Shown: in pieces, positions 7,821 to 16,124 of the stretch
How the letters are laid out: every line of letters starts with the position of its first letter
Numbering within the stretch: the first letter of the stretch is position 1
Assembly: GCA_003223215.1 (NCBI GenBank)
Contig: QHYH01000139.1
Location: 1 to 36,429, forward strand
Source: Acidobacteriota bacterium
GTDB lineage: Bacteria > Acidobacteriota > Terriglobia > Acidiferrales > UBA7541
Direction of reading: 5' to 3'
DNA length: 36,429 nt
Program-made: the position numbers and the translations under genes
Notes under the pieces: generated by a model
Databases searched by the model: none
Seen by the model: the letters and a program-made list of their open reading frames with translations, nothing else
Told to the model about the DNA's origin: nothing

Positions 7821-8296
7821 TTACTCGCCATACTCTCAACTTAACTTCAAATCTCACATTGAGCCAAGCATCTTGAGGGCTGTAGCGGCATGAGACGATT
7901 CCTTCCGTTTTTCGGCAGCGGATTGGGAATCGCCTCGACCGCGTAGTGCCTAGATGGTAACGCAGCTCGCAACTCTGAGGAAAAAGGGGAAACCGCCCGC
8001 GATCATTGATAAAAAAGAAGATGCCTGCGCCCGGCGGGCCCGGGCGACTGCCGGCAGGGGATTCTTCTCGAGCCCTTACGAGAGATAGGTGCGGCTGACG
8101 CTTCTGGCATGCGCAATGCATATCCTCCCGTAGGTCCGCGCACGCGACGGTTGGGAACTGAGAGATCCGGTGCGAAGCGGAACCGCGGAAGCCATCGGGT
8201 AAACCAGGTGAGTTTGCCAGGGCTCCTCGCGACCGCTGTGATCGACTCGCTCAACCGCCAACGGGGATACCCCTCAAAAGTGCGCTGCAGGTCGAG
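7821..8296. other. intergenic region with a GC-rich hairpin
   Basis: There is no supported gene. Both strands carry only short, mutually overlapping open frames. The one structured element is the hairpin at 8024-8058, listed separately. No known riboswitch signature was found upstream of the TPR gene at 8297. Confidence 0.4.
8012..8058 (-). terminator. orphan terminator-like hairpin
   Basis: The inner stem GCCCGG/CCGGGC (8029-8034, 8040-8045) sits in an outer stem CCTGC/GCAGG (8024-8028, 8054-8058) with an 8-nt bulge. On the minus strand TCTTCTTTTTT follows. No minus-strand gene ends just upstream, so its client transcript is unknown. Confidence 0.4.
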
Positions 8297-9370
8297 ATGC
8301 AGTGCAAGCTGTCTAATCTTACGGGTACAAACACACGGTCAACCGTTCTCTCCGCCTTTCTCCGAACCTTCGGCCGACTCCTCCTCCTCCTCGTCTTGAG
8401 TTTTGCGCTGTTTGCCTGGGGTGGCAAGGTCAACGCCCAGGAGCAAGACTCGCCAAAGACGGATGGAGCGATTTCGGGAACGGTGTATCTAGACGGCAAC
8501 AATCAACCCGCCAGTCAAGTGGCGGTTAGCCTGAAATCGCACGAGGCGGGAATCTTTCGCAGCGTGTTGACCGACGATGGCGGCCATTTCGACGTCCAGG
8601 GGCTGCCTGCCGGCACGTACGAGATCCGCGTCGAAGAGCAGGGATACGAACCTCACCGAAGCACCGCCCAGTTTGACGGAACCGCCCTGAGACTTGAACT
8701 CCGGCTCACGGCATCTGGCGCGCCACCGGTTCCGGCAAACGCCTATACCATCTCCGTAAGAGAGCTGACGATTCCTTGGAAGGCGCAAGACGAGTACCGG
8801 AAGGGTCTGGAGCGTCTTGCCAAGAAAGACCAGAACGGAAGCCTGAGTCATTTCATGAAAGCTGTCCAGCTATTCCCAGGCTATTTTGAAGCCCTGTATC
8901 ACCTGGGAATCGTGCACACCAATCTGGGACATTTGGAAAAGGCGATGCAAGCCTTCCAAAAGGCCATCGTTGTGAGCGGCGGGCGGTATGCCAGAGCGGT
9001 ATTCGGAATCGGTTACGTCCACTATTTGCAGGGAAATGCGGCCGACGCCGAAACAGCCGTGCGGAGAGGTCTCGAAATCGACCCAAACGCAGCGGATGGT
9101 TACGTTATCCTGGGGATGACACTTCTCCGCTTGAACCGGCCGGAGGAAGCAGAAAAAAGCGCTCATGAGGCCTTGGTCAGGGATCCCAATATGGCTGACG
9201 CCTATCTTGTGCTTGCCGATTCGTGCGCTCGCCGTGAGGATTACCGTGACCAGATCCAAGACCTCGACAATTACCTGCGGCTCGACCCCAATGGTGGGGC
9301 AAGCAAGCGAGTGCTTGAAGTGCGAGCAGTAGCCCGGAGAATTCTGGATCGAATGCAGCCACGAGATTAG
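8297..9370 (+). CDS. exported protein: carboxypeptidase-regulatory-like domain plus TPR repeats
   Basis: The 357-residue protein has an N-terminal signal segment (hydrophobic core about 28-42, cleavage near VNAQ-E). A β-sandwich of the carboxypeptidase regulatory-like type follows (about 57-125: ISGTVYLDGNNQPASQ, FDVQGLPAGTYEIRVE). At least five TPR units then run from about 145 to 345 (for example YHLGIVHTNLGHLEKAMQAF and GYVILGMTLLRLNRPEEA). TPR domains bind partner proteins, and this domain pair is frequent in exported acidobacterial proteins of unknown role. The start codon at 8297 lacks a strong ribosome-binding site, so the first 20 residues are uncertain. It stands alone between non-coding stretches. 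Confidence 0.75.
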   Translation: MQCKLSNLTGTNTRSTVLSAFLRTFGRLLLLLVLSFALFAWGGKVNAQEQDSPKTDGAISGTVYLDGNNQPASQVAVSLKSHEAGIFRSVLTDDGGHFDVQGLPAGTYEIRVEEQGYEPHRSTAQFDGTALRLELRLTASGAPPVPANAYTISVRELTIPWKAQDEYRKGLERLAKKDQNGSLSHFMKAVQLFPGYFEALYHLGIVHTNLGHLEKAMQAFQKAIVVSGGRYARAVFGIGYVHYLQGNAADAETAVRRGLEIDPNAADGYVILGMTLLRLNRPEEAEKSAHEALVRDPNMADAYLVLADSCARREDYRDQIQDLDNYLRLDPNGGASKRVLEVRAVARRILDRMQPRD

Positions 9371-9986
9371 GCTTGCTCCCGCATGGCTGGCGTTGTTCTG
9401 TCCTAATCGAGCCACACTTCTCTCGAAATACCGATGAAATCGTTCGCCGTGAGATCAGATCATCTCCTCCGGTCGCTCCAGCTGGCTCGCTCAAAACCTC
9501 GCCATGTTGTTGGGCATCCCAGCGTGTCGTCAGTCACCCTTCGAACGGGCCCGGGCGGAGTGCTCGATTCTTTGCGTGCTATTCAGCCCGGGCTGTTTTG
9601 TCATGCGATGCCAAACCCAGCTTCTCTGGGTAGCCTGTACCAACTCTCTAACTGCCTCACCAAGCCCGCGCCGCCCAAAAAGGCGGCCAGTGATGTCCTG
9701 AACTCCGAAGTTAGCTTAGAAAATCGCTTGCACGAGCGGTTCTACAGGTTTCACTGTGGAGATGCAACTTCGCCGAAGTTGGATTTTGTCCTCACGTCGA
9801 GACCGTCCATCCCGCCTTCTCGGCCCTCAGGCTGCGGTCTGCCGCAGCCTGAAGCGGAGAGATCCCTGTTCAACTTCGGAATGCAGGCTCAACCGGGGAG
9901 CCGGGATGAGGCAACGAACAGTTGAATCCCGGCCCGTTTCAGATGACTGACATTTTCTTCATAAGGGGGATCGTCTCATTGCCAAA
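9371..9986. other. intergenic region, about 0.6 kb, no supported gene
   Basis: An open frame of 163 codons (9434-9925, plus) shows no domain, signal peptide, ribosome-binding site or credible composition, and I treat it as chance. The region contains a strong hairpin at 9827-9852 and otherwise nothing that I can name. It separates the forward TPR gene from the 3' end of the minus-strand cytochrome cluster. Confidence 0.4.
9827..9852. repeat. perfect 11-bp inverted repeat
   Basis: TCAGGCTGCGG (9827-9837) and CCGCAGCCTGA (9842-9852) flank the tetraloop TCTG. No T-run follows on either strand. It could be a REP-like element or a processing structure downstream of the minus-strand cytochrome gene. 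Confidence 0.55.
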
Positions 9987-10850
9987 TTATTGCTTGATGC
10001 CGGAACCTGTCGGCGTTCCCGTAATCTTGGCAGCCTTGACGATTTCCGCGCCTTCTTTTGTGCCCTGCCACAGCGCTAGCTCTGCGCTATTATGGGTGAC
10101 CTGCAACGTCCGCAAATAGTGCACCAAGTCCCAAGCCTCCTCGGGCTTGATCTGCTCGCCGTACGAAGGCATGGGCGTGCCGTCTAGACCGGTCATGAAG
10201 ATTTTGTACAGGTCCTGGTTGGTTTCCCCGCACTTGAACCGTGTGCCGGCCGCGAAATTGTAAGGCCGAATGGGCTGATCGTTGCTATCCGTGAGCGTCG
10301 CCGCGGACGGACCGTCACCGCGGCCTTCCTGTCCATGGCATTTCCAGCATTCCAGTTTTGCGAAGAGTTCTTTCCCACGCTTGATGCCGTCTGTGGTCAA
10401 CGCCGGCTCTGCCGGCACTTTGACAGGCTCGCCAGCCTTCTCCTTCGTCCAGCGCGTCGAAAGAGTCTTGATAAAGACAACTAAATCCGCGCGTTGCTGA
10501 TGCGTCAAAGCGGTCCAGGAGGGCATGTAGGTTGTGTAGAATCCGCGAGTGATGGCATTGAAAACATCCTCGTCGGTCGGCAACGTTCCTGTCGGCGTCG
10601 AACGGCACTTGAACGTGGCGGACACAAAGTTGCGCGGCAGAATGTTGAGGTAGGGAGCGTTTTCGCCGTTGCCGTCGCCGCGAAAACCATGACAGCCCCA
10701 GCAATACCGGAAGTAGAGCTGCTTGCCTGCGTCCACATGCCCGTTGAGCTTGCCGACGTGACCTTCCACCTTTTGGGCCATTGCCGAAGAGGGGAGAGCG
10801 AGGAGCGCGGCCGCCAGAAACATCCATAGAATTGATTTGCGTGAGTGCAT
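9987..10850 (-). CDS. exported diheme cytochrome c
   Basis: This periplasmic electron carrier has 287 residues: a signal peptide (MHSRKSILWMFLAAALLALPSSAMA-Q) and two class I cytochrome c domains. Domain one has C50-W-G-C-H54 and a candidate axial Met in YMPSW (M109). Domain two has C168-W-K-C-H172 and a candidate Met in PMPSY (M227). The layout resembles diheme c4-type cytochromes. The ATG at 10850 is chosen because GAGGAGG lies 8 nt upstream and overlaps the stop of the preceding gene. Only 13 bp separate it from the cytochrome-barrel gene, so the two are surely co-transcribed. It is likely to accept electrons from, or give them to, the outer-membrane partner. Confidence 0.9.
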   Translation of the reverse strand: MHSRKSILWMFLAAALLALPSSAMAQKVEGHVGKLNGHVDAGKQLYFRYCWGCHGFRGDGNGENAPYLNILPRNFVSATFKCRSTPTGTLPTDEDVFNAITRGFYTTYMPSWTALTHQQRADLVVFIKTLSTRWTKEKAGEPVKVPAEPALTTDGIKRGKELFAKLECWKCHGQEGRGDGPSAATLTDSNDQPIRPYNFAAGTRFKCGETNQDLYKIFMTGLDGTPMPSYGEQIKPEEAWDLVHYLRTLQVTHNSAELALWQGTKEGAEIVKAAKITGTPTGSGIKQ

Positions 10851-10863
10851 CGTTGTCGCCTCC

Positions 10864-12252
10864 TCAAAAGATAAAATCAAGACCAAGGAAAACGCTGCTG
10901 CTCGTTAAGTCTCGTCCCGAAGTAGAGACCCCCCGCTGACGGACCACGGAGAACTCATTGTGGAAGGCAAAGCCGGCTCGGCTGGAAATGAACGGATAGT
11001 AGCGGAACCCAACAGTCCCGGCGTCGATATCTCCCAGATTACCGGCATTGGTATCCAAGGCCTGCCGCGACATGCGAATCAGTTCGTACCGGCCAATCAG
11101 AATAAATTGCGGGTTTAGGTTATAGTGCGGCTCAATTAATCCTGCGTTCCAGGTAGGGCTGTGGGCTCCCGCGGGAAGAGGGTTATACGAGGGAGTGGCA
11201 GTTCCGAGCAACGCGTTGTCTAACCCATGCAGATATTGCGTCATGACGTCGAATTTCTTTATATACCACAGACCGTTGAAACCGGCCCGGTAGAAGGATT
11301 TCTGGCCGAGACCATCAGTCCCCAGTTCTCCCCCGACGGTGTATGTCGGGGCGCGGCCGACATAAGCGAACGCGCCAACCCGCTGCAAGCCCAAACTACC
11401 CGCCTCAAAGGCTTGGCTGAGGGTCACGAAGGTATCATAGCCGTGCCCGTTGGGGAGATTCTCAGTGCCGTCGTTGCTGCTCAACAGGGCCGCAGAGAAT
11501 CGCGTGTAGTCGTTCTTGGAATGCCCGGAAAGCTCGGCGCCGAACTGGTTGTCGCCGAGGCCGAAGGTGAACATGGCCGTGTCTTCGCCCACCGGCTGGA
11601 AGTGGTACATCTGATAGAAACCGCCATTGTTCGAAAGGCCCAAGATTCGCTTTTCGGAGATGATGTTATCGAGTTCGAATTTCCCAGCCTTGATATTAAG
11701 CCAACTCGAGCCAAGGAGATTGCTGAAGCGCACATTGGCGGCTTCAAAATGAAAAGAACCGTCGTTCTCCGCAGCCGGCACAAGCAGAAAGCTGATGTTC
11801 TTAGCGAGCGTCCCGGCGGTGAGAATGTCCAAGCCCCCAACGTCAAAACCATGGGTGGTCAGCCGGCCCTCGGTGGTGGCGCCGGTTGGGAGAGGGTTAG
11901 TGATGTCTGCGTGGTCCACGCTCTCGCGATGCCAGTGCGGGGTGATGCGGAAAGATACCGGCCAATAGGATGGGTTCTGGTAGATGGGAGCATCTTTCTC
12001 ATTTCCCATCTGGTAGCCGTTGTCCTTGAATTGCTGCCCAAACGGGCTGAGTTTCGGCCAGGCTTCGTGGCACGAGGAGCAGGGCATACCGTACTTTCGG
12101 GCGAACGCCGGGATGGCGTGCACGTTGCCTTTTGGGATCGGTAACGCGGAGGCCGAAGGGACCGCTATGGAAAGAAAAAGCCAGCCATACACAGCAATGA
12201 ATGCAGCGGCAGCGACTCGGTGCTTCTTCAATTTCAGAACCTCCTGCAACAT
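10864..12252 (-). CDS. outer-membrane monoheme cytochrome c-porin fusion (Cyc2-like layout)
   Basis: The protein has 462 residues. After a signal peptide (hydrophobic 13-36, SASA), a single heme site C58-S-S-C-H62 sits in the segment IPAFARKYG....CSSCH...PKLSPFGQQFK..GY. The remaining roughly 380 residues are rich in alternating β strands and end in GLDFIF, with the C-terminal Phe of an outer-membrane barrel. The architecture, one heme in a short N-terminal domain plus a porin-sized barrel, is that of Cyc2-type outer-membrane cytochromes, which take electrons from extracellular Fe(II). Related CxxCH-barrels also occur in bacteria not known to oxidise iron, so the function is inference. GAGGAGG precedes the ATG by 5 nt. 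A TTG start a few codons later, behind its own GGAGG, is possible. Confidence 0.75.
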   Translation of the reverse strand: MLQEVLKLKKHRVAAAAFIAVYGWLFLSIAVPSASALPIPKGNVHAIPAFARKYGMPCSSCHEAWPKLSPFGQQFKDNGYQMGNEKDAPIYQNPSYWPVSFRITPHWHRESVDHADITNPLPTGATTEGRLTTHGFDVGGLDILTAGTLAKNISFLLVPAAENDGSFHFEAANVRFSNLLGSSWLNIKAGKFELDNIISEKRILGLSNNGGFYQMYHFQPVGEDTAMFTFGLGDNQFGAELSGHSKNDYTRFSAALLSSNDGTENLPNGHGYDTFVTLSQAFEAGSLGLQRVGAFAYVGRAPTYTVGGELGTDGLGQKSFYRAGFNGLWYIKKFDVMTQYLHGLDNALLGTATPSYNPLPAGAHSPTWNAGLIEPHYNLNPQFILIGRYELIRMSRQALDTNAGNLGDIDAGTVGFRYYPFISSRAGFAFHNEFSVVRQRGVSTSGRDLTSSSVFLGLDFIF

Positions 12253-12438
12253 AGCGCCTCCTCGGCCTAGGTTTAGAATTAACAGTCAGACTATGTGTAA
12301 CGTTACCCGTCAGAACAGGACGGAGAGGACCCCCACGGGGGAGCCTGTCTTTCAGTTTCTAACCGGTAGTAGGCCCTTCTCCGAGAAAATCTGTATGGCT
12401 CCTTGTCGTTTTAGTTACTAAAGCGGAGGACACAAGAC
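12253..12438. other. spacer with small palindromes inside the electron-transfer cluster
   Basis: The 186-bp gap lies between the cupredoxin stop and the cytochrome-barrel start. It holds TTTAGT-T-ACTAAA at 12410-12422 and the 10-bp palindrome GTAACGTTAC at 12296-12305, either of which could be an operator. No strong promoter match was found, so it is undecided whether the cytochrome pair has its own promoter. Confidence 0.3.
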
Positions 12439-13194
12439 TCAGTGGCCCGCTGTGGACTTGAACACAAACTCCAATTCCTTTGTACCGCCAGCACTCACGG
12501 AGATTTTCTGTATGGATTTACCAAGTTTTTCGTGCCATGCCTCGATCGTATAATCGCCCGGCGGAAGGTTCTTCAGCTCGAAATTGCCCGCCTTGTCCGT
12601 CACCGCAAAGAAGGGATGCTTGAAGACGGCGATATAGCTGCGCATCCACGGATGAATATTGCACTTCAAGGGGATGGCGATCTCTTCGCGAGCGAAGGTG
12701 GCGTCTACACGGGTGCCCGGGGCCTGGGCCTTATTCCATTCGCGATTGTTGCTGGGTGCGGGATGTATGTTATGTGTCGTAGCGTCATTATTCACAATGT
12801 CGAGCTCCTGATTCGCACGCAGACTGACAATGTGAGGGGCATACACGCAACCTTTCTGCTCCATCGTGACGGGCTGCGGCGGTGGATCAAAGGTGCGGTC
12901 ACCCAATCCTTCAGAGACAAACACCACGACGTTCTGCAAACCACCCTCCGGAGAAGCCAGAACATCCTCCGAGACCAACCCACCGGGGTGGAGCTTGGCG
13001 CAACTCGGATCTGCGTTCATGTTTATGTGGGTCGGGGCGGGCCGCGAGCCTTCGAACTTCGCGATTCCCTTTACAACGGCTGTTCCTGGAGCGGGACCGT
13101 CGTTAGCAGAAGGACGGCCACGGGCAGGTTCGCGTCCTGCGACAAATAGAACAACGGTTGCCGCAAGGAGTACAGTTAGAGCTTTGCCTTTCAT
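12439..13194 (-). CDS. exported cupredoxin (plastocyanin-like) with C-terminal β-sandwich
   Basis: This is a 251-residue exported blue-copper-type protein. After the signal peptide (MKGKALTVLLAATVVLFVAG) comes a cupredoxin fold with a full type 1 copper ligand set: His in TTHNIHP (H141 or H144), then C178-N-I-H181-P-W-M184. Residues about 195-250 form a carboxypeptidase-regulatory-like β-sandwich (FELKNLPPGDYTIEAWHE). Such proteins shuttle single electrons in the periplasm. The ATG at 13194 has AGGAG about 10 nt upstream, and the longer in-frame start lacks one. It sits between a small exported protein (57 bp upstream) and the cytochrome genes. A clear paralogue lies at 16125. Confidence 0.82.
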   Translation of the reverse strand: MKGKALTVLLAATVVLFVAGREPARGRPSANDGPAPGTAVVKGIAKFEGSRPAPTHINMNADPSCAKLHPGGLVSEDVLASPEGGLQNVVVFVSEGLGDRTFDPPPQPVTMEQKGCVYAPHIVSLRANQELDIVNNDATTHNIHPAPSNNREWNKAQAPGTRVDATFAREEIAIPLKCNIHPWMRSYIAVFKHPFFAVTDKAGNFELKNLPPGDYTIEAWHEKLGKSIQKISVSAGGTKELEFVFKSTAGH

Positions 13195-13251
13195 CGTAGA
13201 TGGGCTCCTTTCATTTTTGTTCCGCAAACCATCGTTTCTCGGATCACGCTG

Positions 13252-13557
13252 TTAGCGCCTTCGCTGGGGGCTTCTCGAATCTAGGGCCTGCCGATAGCCT
13301 TTTTCGTAGCCGGTTTTGAAGGAGGCGCGGTCCTTCTCGTCATTCCAGCGAGCCATGCTGGGCTGCAGCTTTCTTCCTTCGCGAGCGTCGCGGTCTCCCC
13401 AAAAGATGCCGTCACGGTAGGCGGCGTCGGTTTCCTGTAGCGATTTGATGTTCCCTTGACGAAACCAACTGGCGCGGCCAGCCAATCCCACCGTGGCCAC
13501 TCCCCAGGGCGCGGCCAAAACGGCCAAAACCACAGACAAACTCTTCACTTTTGTCAT
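13252..13557 (-). CDS. small exported protein, function unknown
   Basis: I do not recognise a family. The 101-residue product begins with a hydrophobic segment (VKSLSVVLAVLAAPWGVATVGLAG) that fits a signal peptide. A charged, Arg/Lys/Asp-rich region follows, with the aromatic-glycine patterns YRDGIFWGDRDA and FKTGYEKGYRQAL. These two similar G-rich motifs look like a short internal repeat. GGAGG lies 5 nt before the ATG. As the first gene of a probable minus-strand unit that continues into the cupredoxin and cytochrome genes, it may be an accessory of that electron-transfer system. Confidence 0.65.
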   Translation of the reverse strand: MTKVKSLSVVLAVLAAPWGVATVGLAGRASWFRQGNIKSLQETDAAYRDGIFWGDRDAREGRKLQPSMARWNDEKDRASFKTGYEKGYRQALDSRSPQRRR

Positions 13558-13767
13558 AGAGCCTCCACGGCAGGCCGGACTCTTTGCGGCCGGCCGCTGT
13601 GCGAATCAACGAAAGAAATCCCAAAACCCCTAACTCGGGTCGTGCGTTTGCGATTTGTCCGGGGCTCAGGCGCTAATGCGGTAAGCAACTCAGGGAGGCG
13701 CGTCTGACGGCCTTGCATCTCGTGTCCGAAAAGATAAGGGAACCGCTGCGAACGACACACGCTGGAC

Positions 13768-13821
13768 AGGAGGGCTGGTAGCTCACTGGCGAAGGGAGTT
13801 ATGATCACTGGCAGCCCTCCT
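13768..13821. repeat. 10-bp inverted repeat with internal direct repeat
   Basis: AGGAGGGCTG (13768-13777) and CAGCCCTCCT (13812-13821) are perfect complements separated by 34 nt. The enclosed segment and right arm carry TCACTGGC twice. It could form a long RNA stem on either strand. Confidence 0.5.
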
Positions 13822-13913
13822 CGTGGGGCTCAGTGGCGCGCAGAAAGCTACGTGCCATCCCTCGAGGAGAAGGCTGAGGTAAGCGCTCTCTGCAAAGTGC
13901 GCCTTGCTTCCGG

Positions 13914-13942
13914 TCCGGGGTGCAGCGCAACTACACCCCGGA
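13914..13942 (+). repeat. 9-bp stem-loop
   Basis: TCCGGGGTG (13914-13922) pairs with CACCCCGGA (13934-13942) around an 11-nt loop. On the plus strand TCACTTTCTT follows, a weak terminator tail. With the inverted repeat just upstream it may end a small plus-strand RNA. Confidence 0.45.
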
Positions 13943-14166
13943 TCACTTTCTTACAACGATGAATGTCCCAACGCCACTTTCACCATTCTTGGGTCCAAAT
14001 CCCAGAGGAGAATAAGGCGAATGAACGCATTGTCGTCCACCGAAATGCCAGCTGGCGCGAAAAAACCTGGTCGCTGACAGACCATGAACGACCGTGCGGG
14101 CAGTGTAGGGGTGCCGAAGCAGAGCCTCTATGCTCTTCAGCAAAGAAAGTGCCGCCAAAGCCTTAA

Positions 14167-14199
14167 TTTACAAGAACTTTACAAGAAGCTTACAAGTAG
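14167..14199 (+). repeat. three tandem 11-bp repeats (TTTACAAGAAN type)
   Basis: The units are TTTACAAGAAC (14167-14177), TTTACAAGAAG (14178-14188) and CTTACAAGTAG (14189-14199). An exact 11-bp period puts each unit on the same face of the helix. This is the arrangement bound by OmpR/PhoB-type response regulators, and TTTACA N5 TTTACA resembles PhoP-type boxes. The regulator is unknown. Confidence 0.6.
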
Positions 14200-14297
14200 G
14201 CGGATGAGCCTGCTTAGCGGCCGCTGCCGCGTTTGTGGTCGACTGCTGAGAGCAAAGTATGACGAACTGCCCGCCCGAGTCTTATTCCGCAATCGCC

Positions 14298-15803
14298 CTA
14301 TTCGAGATTCTTCTTCCCCGTGAGACAGGTCCCGAGATTGTCATGGGCGGCCGACAGGCTCGGATCTAGCCGGATAGCCTCGTTGTATTCGGTCATGGCT
14401 TGGTCCAGCCTACGCTGCTCGACCAAGACGTTTCCGTAGTCATTGTGCAGCAGCGCGGAGTCTGGCGCGTAGCGCAACAGGAACAGATACTCGTCGGCCG
14501 CCGCGTCCAGTTCGCGGCTTTCCGTCAACAGATGGGCCAAACGGTTCAAGTCCTGGTAGCGCCTTTCCGCAAACTTGCTCTGGTCACCATAGATAAGAGA
14601 GGAAGCCTTCAGCGAACGTTGCAGCTCCGCAATCGCCGCCTTCGGGTCCTTCTTTTCTAAGTAAAGCTCCACTAGGGATTGACTCGCCGCCGTGGCTGCC
14701 GGATACATGACCGTAAGATTTTGCAATTCGTTGATGGCCTCGCGCGCAGCTCCAAAGGATTCGAGCGTCTCGGCAAAGAAAATATGCTGAACGATCCCAA
14801 AAGGGACGATGCGAACGTTCTCTCGTAGTTCCGCCAGCGCCCCCTCGCGGTTGTGCCGGGAAAGGTAGTAAACGGCCAGGTCGCTCCGAATCGCGGGATT
14901 GTCAGGCTCTAGCCGGATGGCTTCCGCAAATTCGCTTTCCACCTTTTCGAAATTGCCAACCTGAAGGTATTTGAGAGCCAGCCTGCGGTGGTTGCTGGCT
15001 AGGTCGGGGTCAATCTGCATATGGCGGGCAGTCTCGGGGTCGATCACTGCCGGTTCGTTGGAAGAGGCCCCCAAATCGGAACCCTCTTCATCCCCGCCAA
15101 CGTAACCTATAAGGGGAATCTCCTGCGCGATCGTTTCGCTAACTTCCAATTGCTCCGCGTCCAACCTGGTTGCGTTTTCCAGTTCCGTCATAGCTTCGGC
15201 GGGATCGAGGGTTATCGCGATGGCCTGGTGAACCATCGCCAGATTAGGTCCCAGTGCAGCAGCGCGTCGCAGCAGCTCTGTTCGTTCTGCGGGGTCCTCT
15301 CGGGAGGTTTCCACCAGGTTCCCAGTCAGGTCGTAGTGATTTAAAAGCCGGGCCGTCGCTAGCAGCGGCCAGGGGCTTTGGGGGCTTTCCTCAATCGAGA
15401 TGCGGCACTCTTTCTCCGCCAAATCGGTCGCTCCCGCGTGGATCAGTTCCGCACACTTGGCCAAGCGTTTGAGGCTCGCTTCCTTCCCAAACACCGACTG
15501 TGGCTGCCCGGACTGCTCCGCCGACAAGAGTCGCTCGGTAAGAATCCCCTCGCCGCCCGCGAGCTTCACTCGGTAAAGGAAGTCTTGGGAAACAGAGAAA
15601 CTGACCCCTCTCGTCTTGACCAGATGAGCGACGTAGCTAGCCGTATTGCCCGCCGCAAGGCGGCCCAGAATCTCAGTTTGGTCGAGCGGAACTTTTTGCC
15701 CTGTCGCGTACGGTGACACCAGAAGAAAGAACCATCCCAGCACCAGGATTCCTGGTTTCCTAGCGCCAAAAACTTGCCCACCGACTGCGGGTTGTTGCTC
15801 CAT
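14298..15803 (-). CDS. exported TPR-repeat protein
   Basis: The 501-residue protein has an N-terminal signal segment (GILVLGWFFLLVSPYATG). Helical repeats run through most of the chain. Clear TPR units occur near residues 265-300 (RLALKYLQVGNFEKVESEFA), 300-335 (SDLAVYYLSRHNREGALAEL), 370-405 and 450-500 (HNDYGNVLVEQRRLDQAMTE). The final unit, AHDNLGTCLTGKKNLE, ends abruptly. It is a scaffold or partner-binding protein; no enzymatic domain is visible. The start at 15803 has no strong ribosome-binding site. It is divergent from the second cupredoxin gene at 16125 and flanks the cytochrome island, but no functional tie to it can be shown. Confidence 0.75.
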   Translation of the reverse strand: MEQQPAVGGQVFGARKPGILVLGWFFLLVSPYATGQKVPLDQTEILGRLAAGNTASYVAHLVKTRGVSFSVSQDFLYRVKLAGGEGILTERLLSAEQSGQPQSVFGKEASLKRLAKCAELIHAGATDLAEKECRISIEESPQSPWPLLATARLLNHYDLTGNLVETSREDPAERTELLRRAAALGPNLAMVHQAIAITLDPAEAMTELENATRLDAEQLEVSETIAQEIPLIGYVGGDEEGSDLGASSNEPAVIDPETARHMQIDPDLASNHRRLALKYLQVGNFEKVESEFAEAIRLEPDNPAIRSDLAVYYLSRHNREGALAELRENVRIVPFGIVQHIFFAETLESFGAAREAINELQNLTVMYPAATAASQSLVELYLEKKDPKAAIAELQRSLKASSLIYGDQSKFAERRYQDLNRLAHLLTESRELDAAADEYLFLLRYAPDSALLHNDYGNVLVEQRRLDQAMTEYNEAIRLDPSLSAAHDNLGTCLTGKKNLE

Positions 15804-16124
15804 TCAGATCATTAGAGACGGAGCCTGCGCACTGGGCAACCAAACAATAGTACCAACGCACACAAAAGAGCAACCCTGGAGTTACTACCTTGACCGCCAG
15901 TCGTCTCCGCGACCCAGGGGGTTACTCTGCGCACCCGATCTCCGAAATCTATTATCTCGTTGACGACACAACGAAAAAACCTTCAACTCGCAAGCTTGCA
16001 GAGGCGGTATTTTGGCAGAAAGGGATCTGGGGCCGAAGAGATTCCTCTTGAGCCCTTTCTTCCCGTCAAGACGCGACAACCTCTAGTCATTCCACTCCTC
16101 AAATGGAAAGGAGGATGAAGAGGA
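15804..16124. other. divergent intergenic region between TPR and cupredoxin genes
   Basis: The 321 bp must hold the start signals of both neighbours. It contains the 10-bp palindrome GCAAGCTTGC (15990-15999) and a TTGACG at 15960-15965 without a convincing -10 partner. No gene or RNA family is recognised. Confidence 0.35.

Larger units (their letters stand above)
13558..14297. other. 0.74-kb non-coding region with repeats and hairpins
   Basis: No supported gene is found. Visible structure includes a 12-bp palindrome GCGGCCGGCCGC (13586-13597), an inverted repeat (13768-13821), a stem-loop (13914-13942) and three tandem 11-bp repeats (14167-14199). An 18-codon ORF at 14021-14077 (plus) follows an AGGAGAATAAGG but has no further support. 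The region lies upstream of the minus-strand cupredoxin/cytochrome unit and downstream of the TPR gene, so it probably carries that unit's promoter and control sites. Confidence 0.5.

Noticed and set aside
9434-9925. Plus-strand open frame of 163 codons
   Set aside because: No domain, no signal peptide, no ribosome-binding site, and overlapped by other equally plausible short frames.
13801-13860. Minus-strand GCCACTG suggesting a cobalamin riboswitch
   Set aside because: The other conserved blocks of that class are missing, and the surrounding repeats do not fit its fold.
14021-14077. 18-codon ORF (MNALSSTEMPAGAKKPGR) behind AGGAGAATAAGG
   Set aside because: A single short ORF with a purine-rich upstream stretch is expected by chance, and there is no other support.
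14167-14199. CRISPR-like array from the tandem repeats
   Set aside because: Units are 11 bp and directly adjacent, without spacers, and no cas gene is present.
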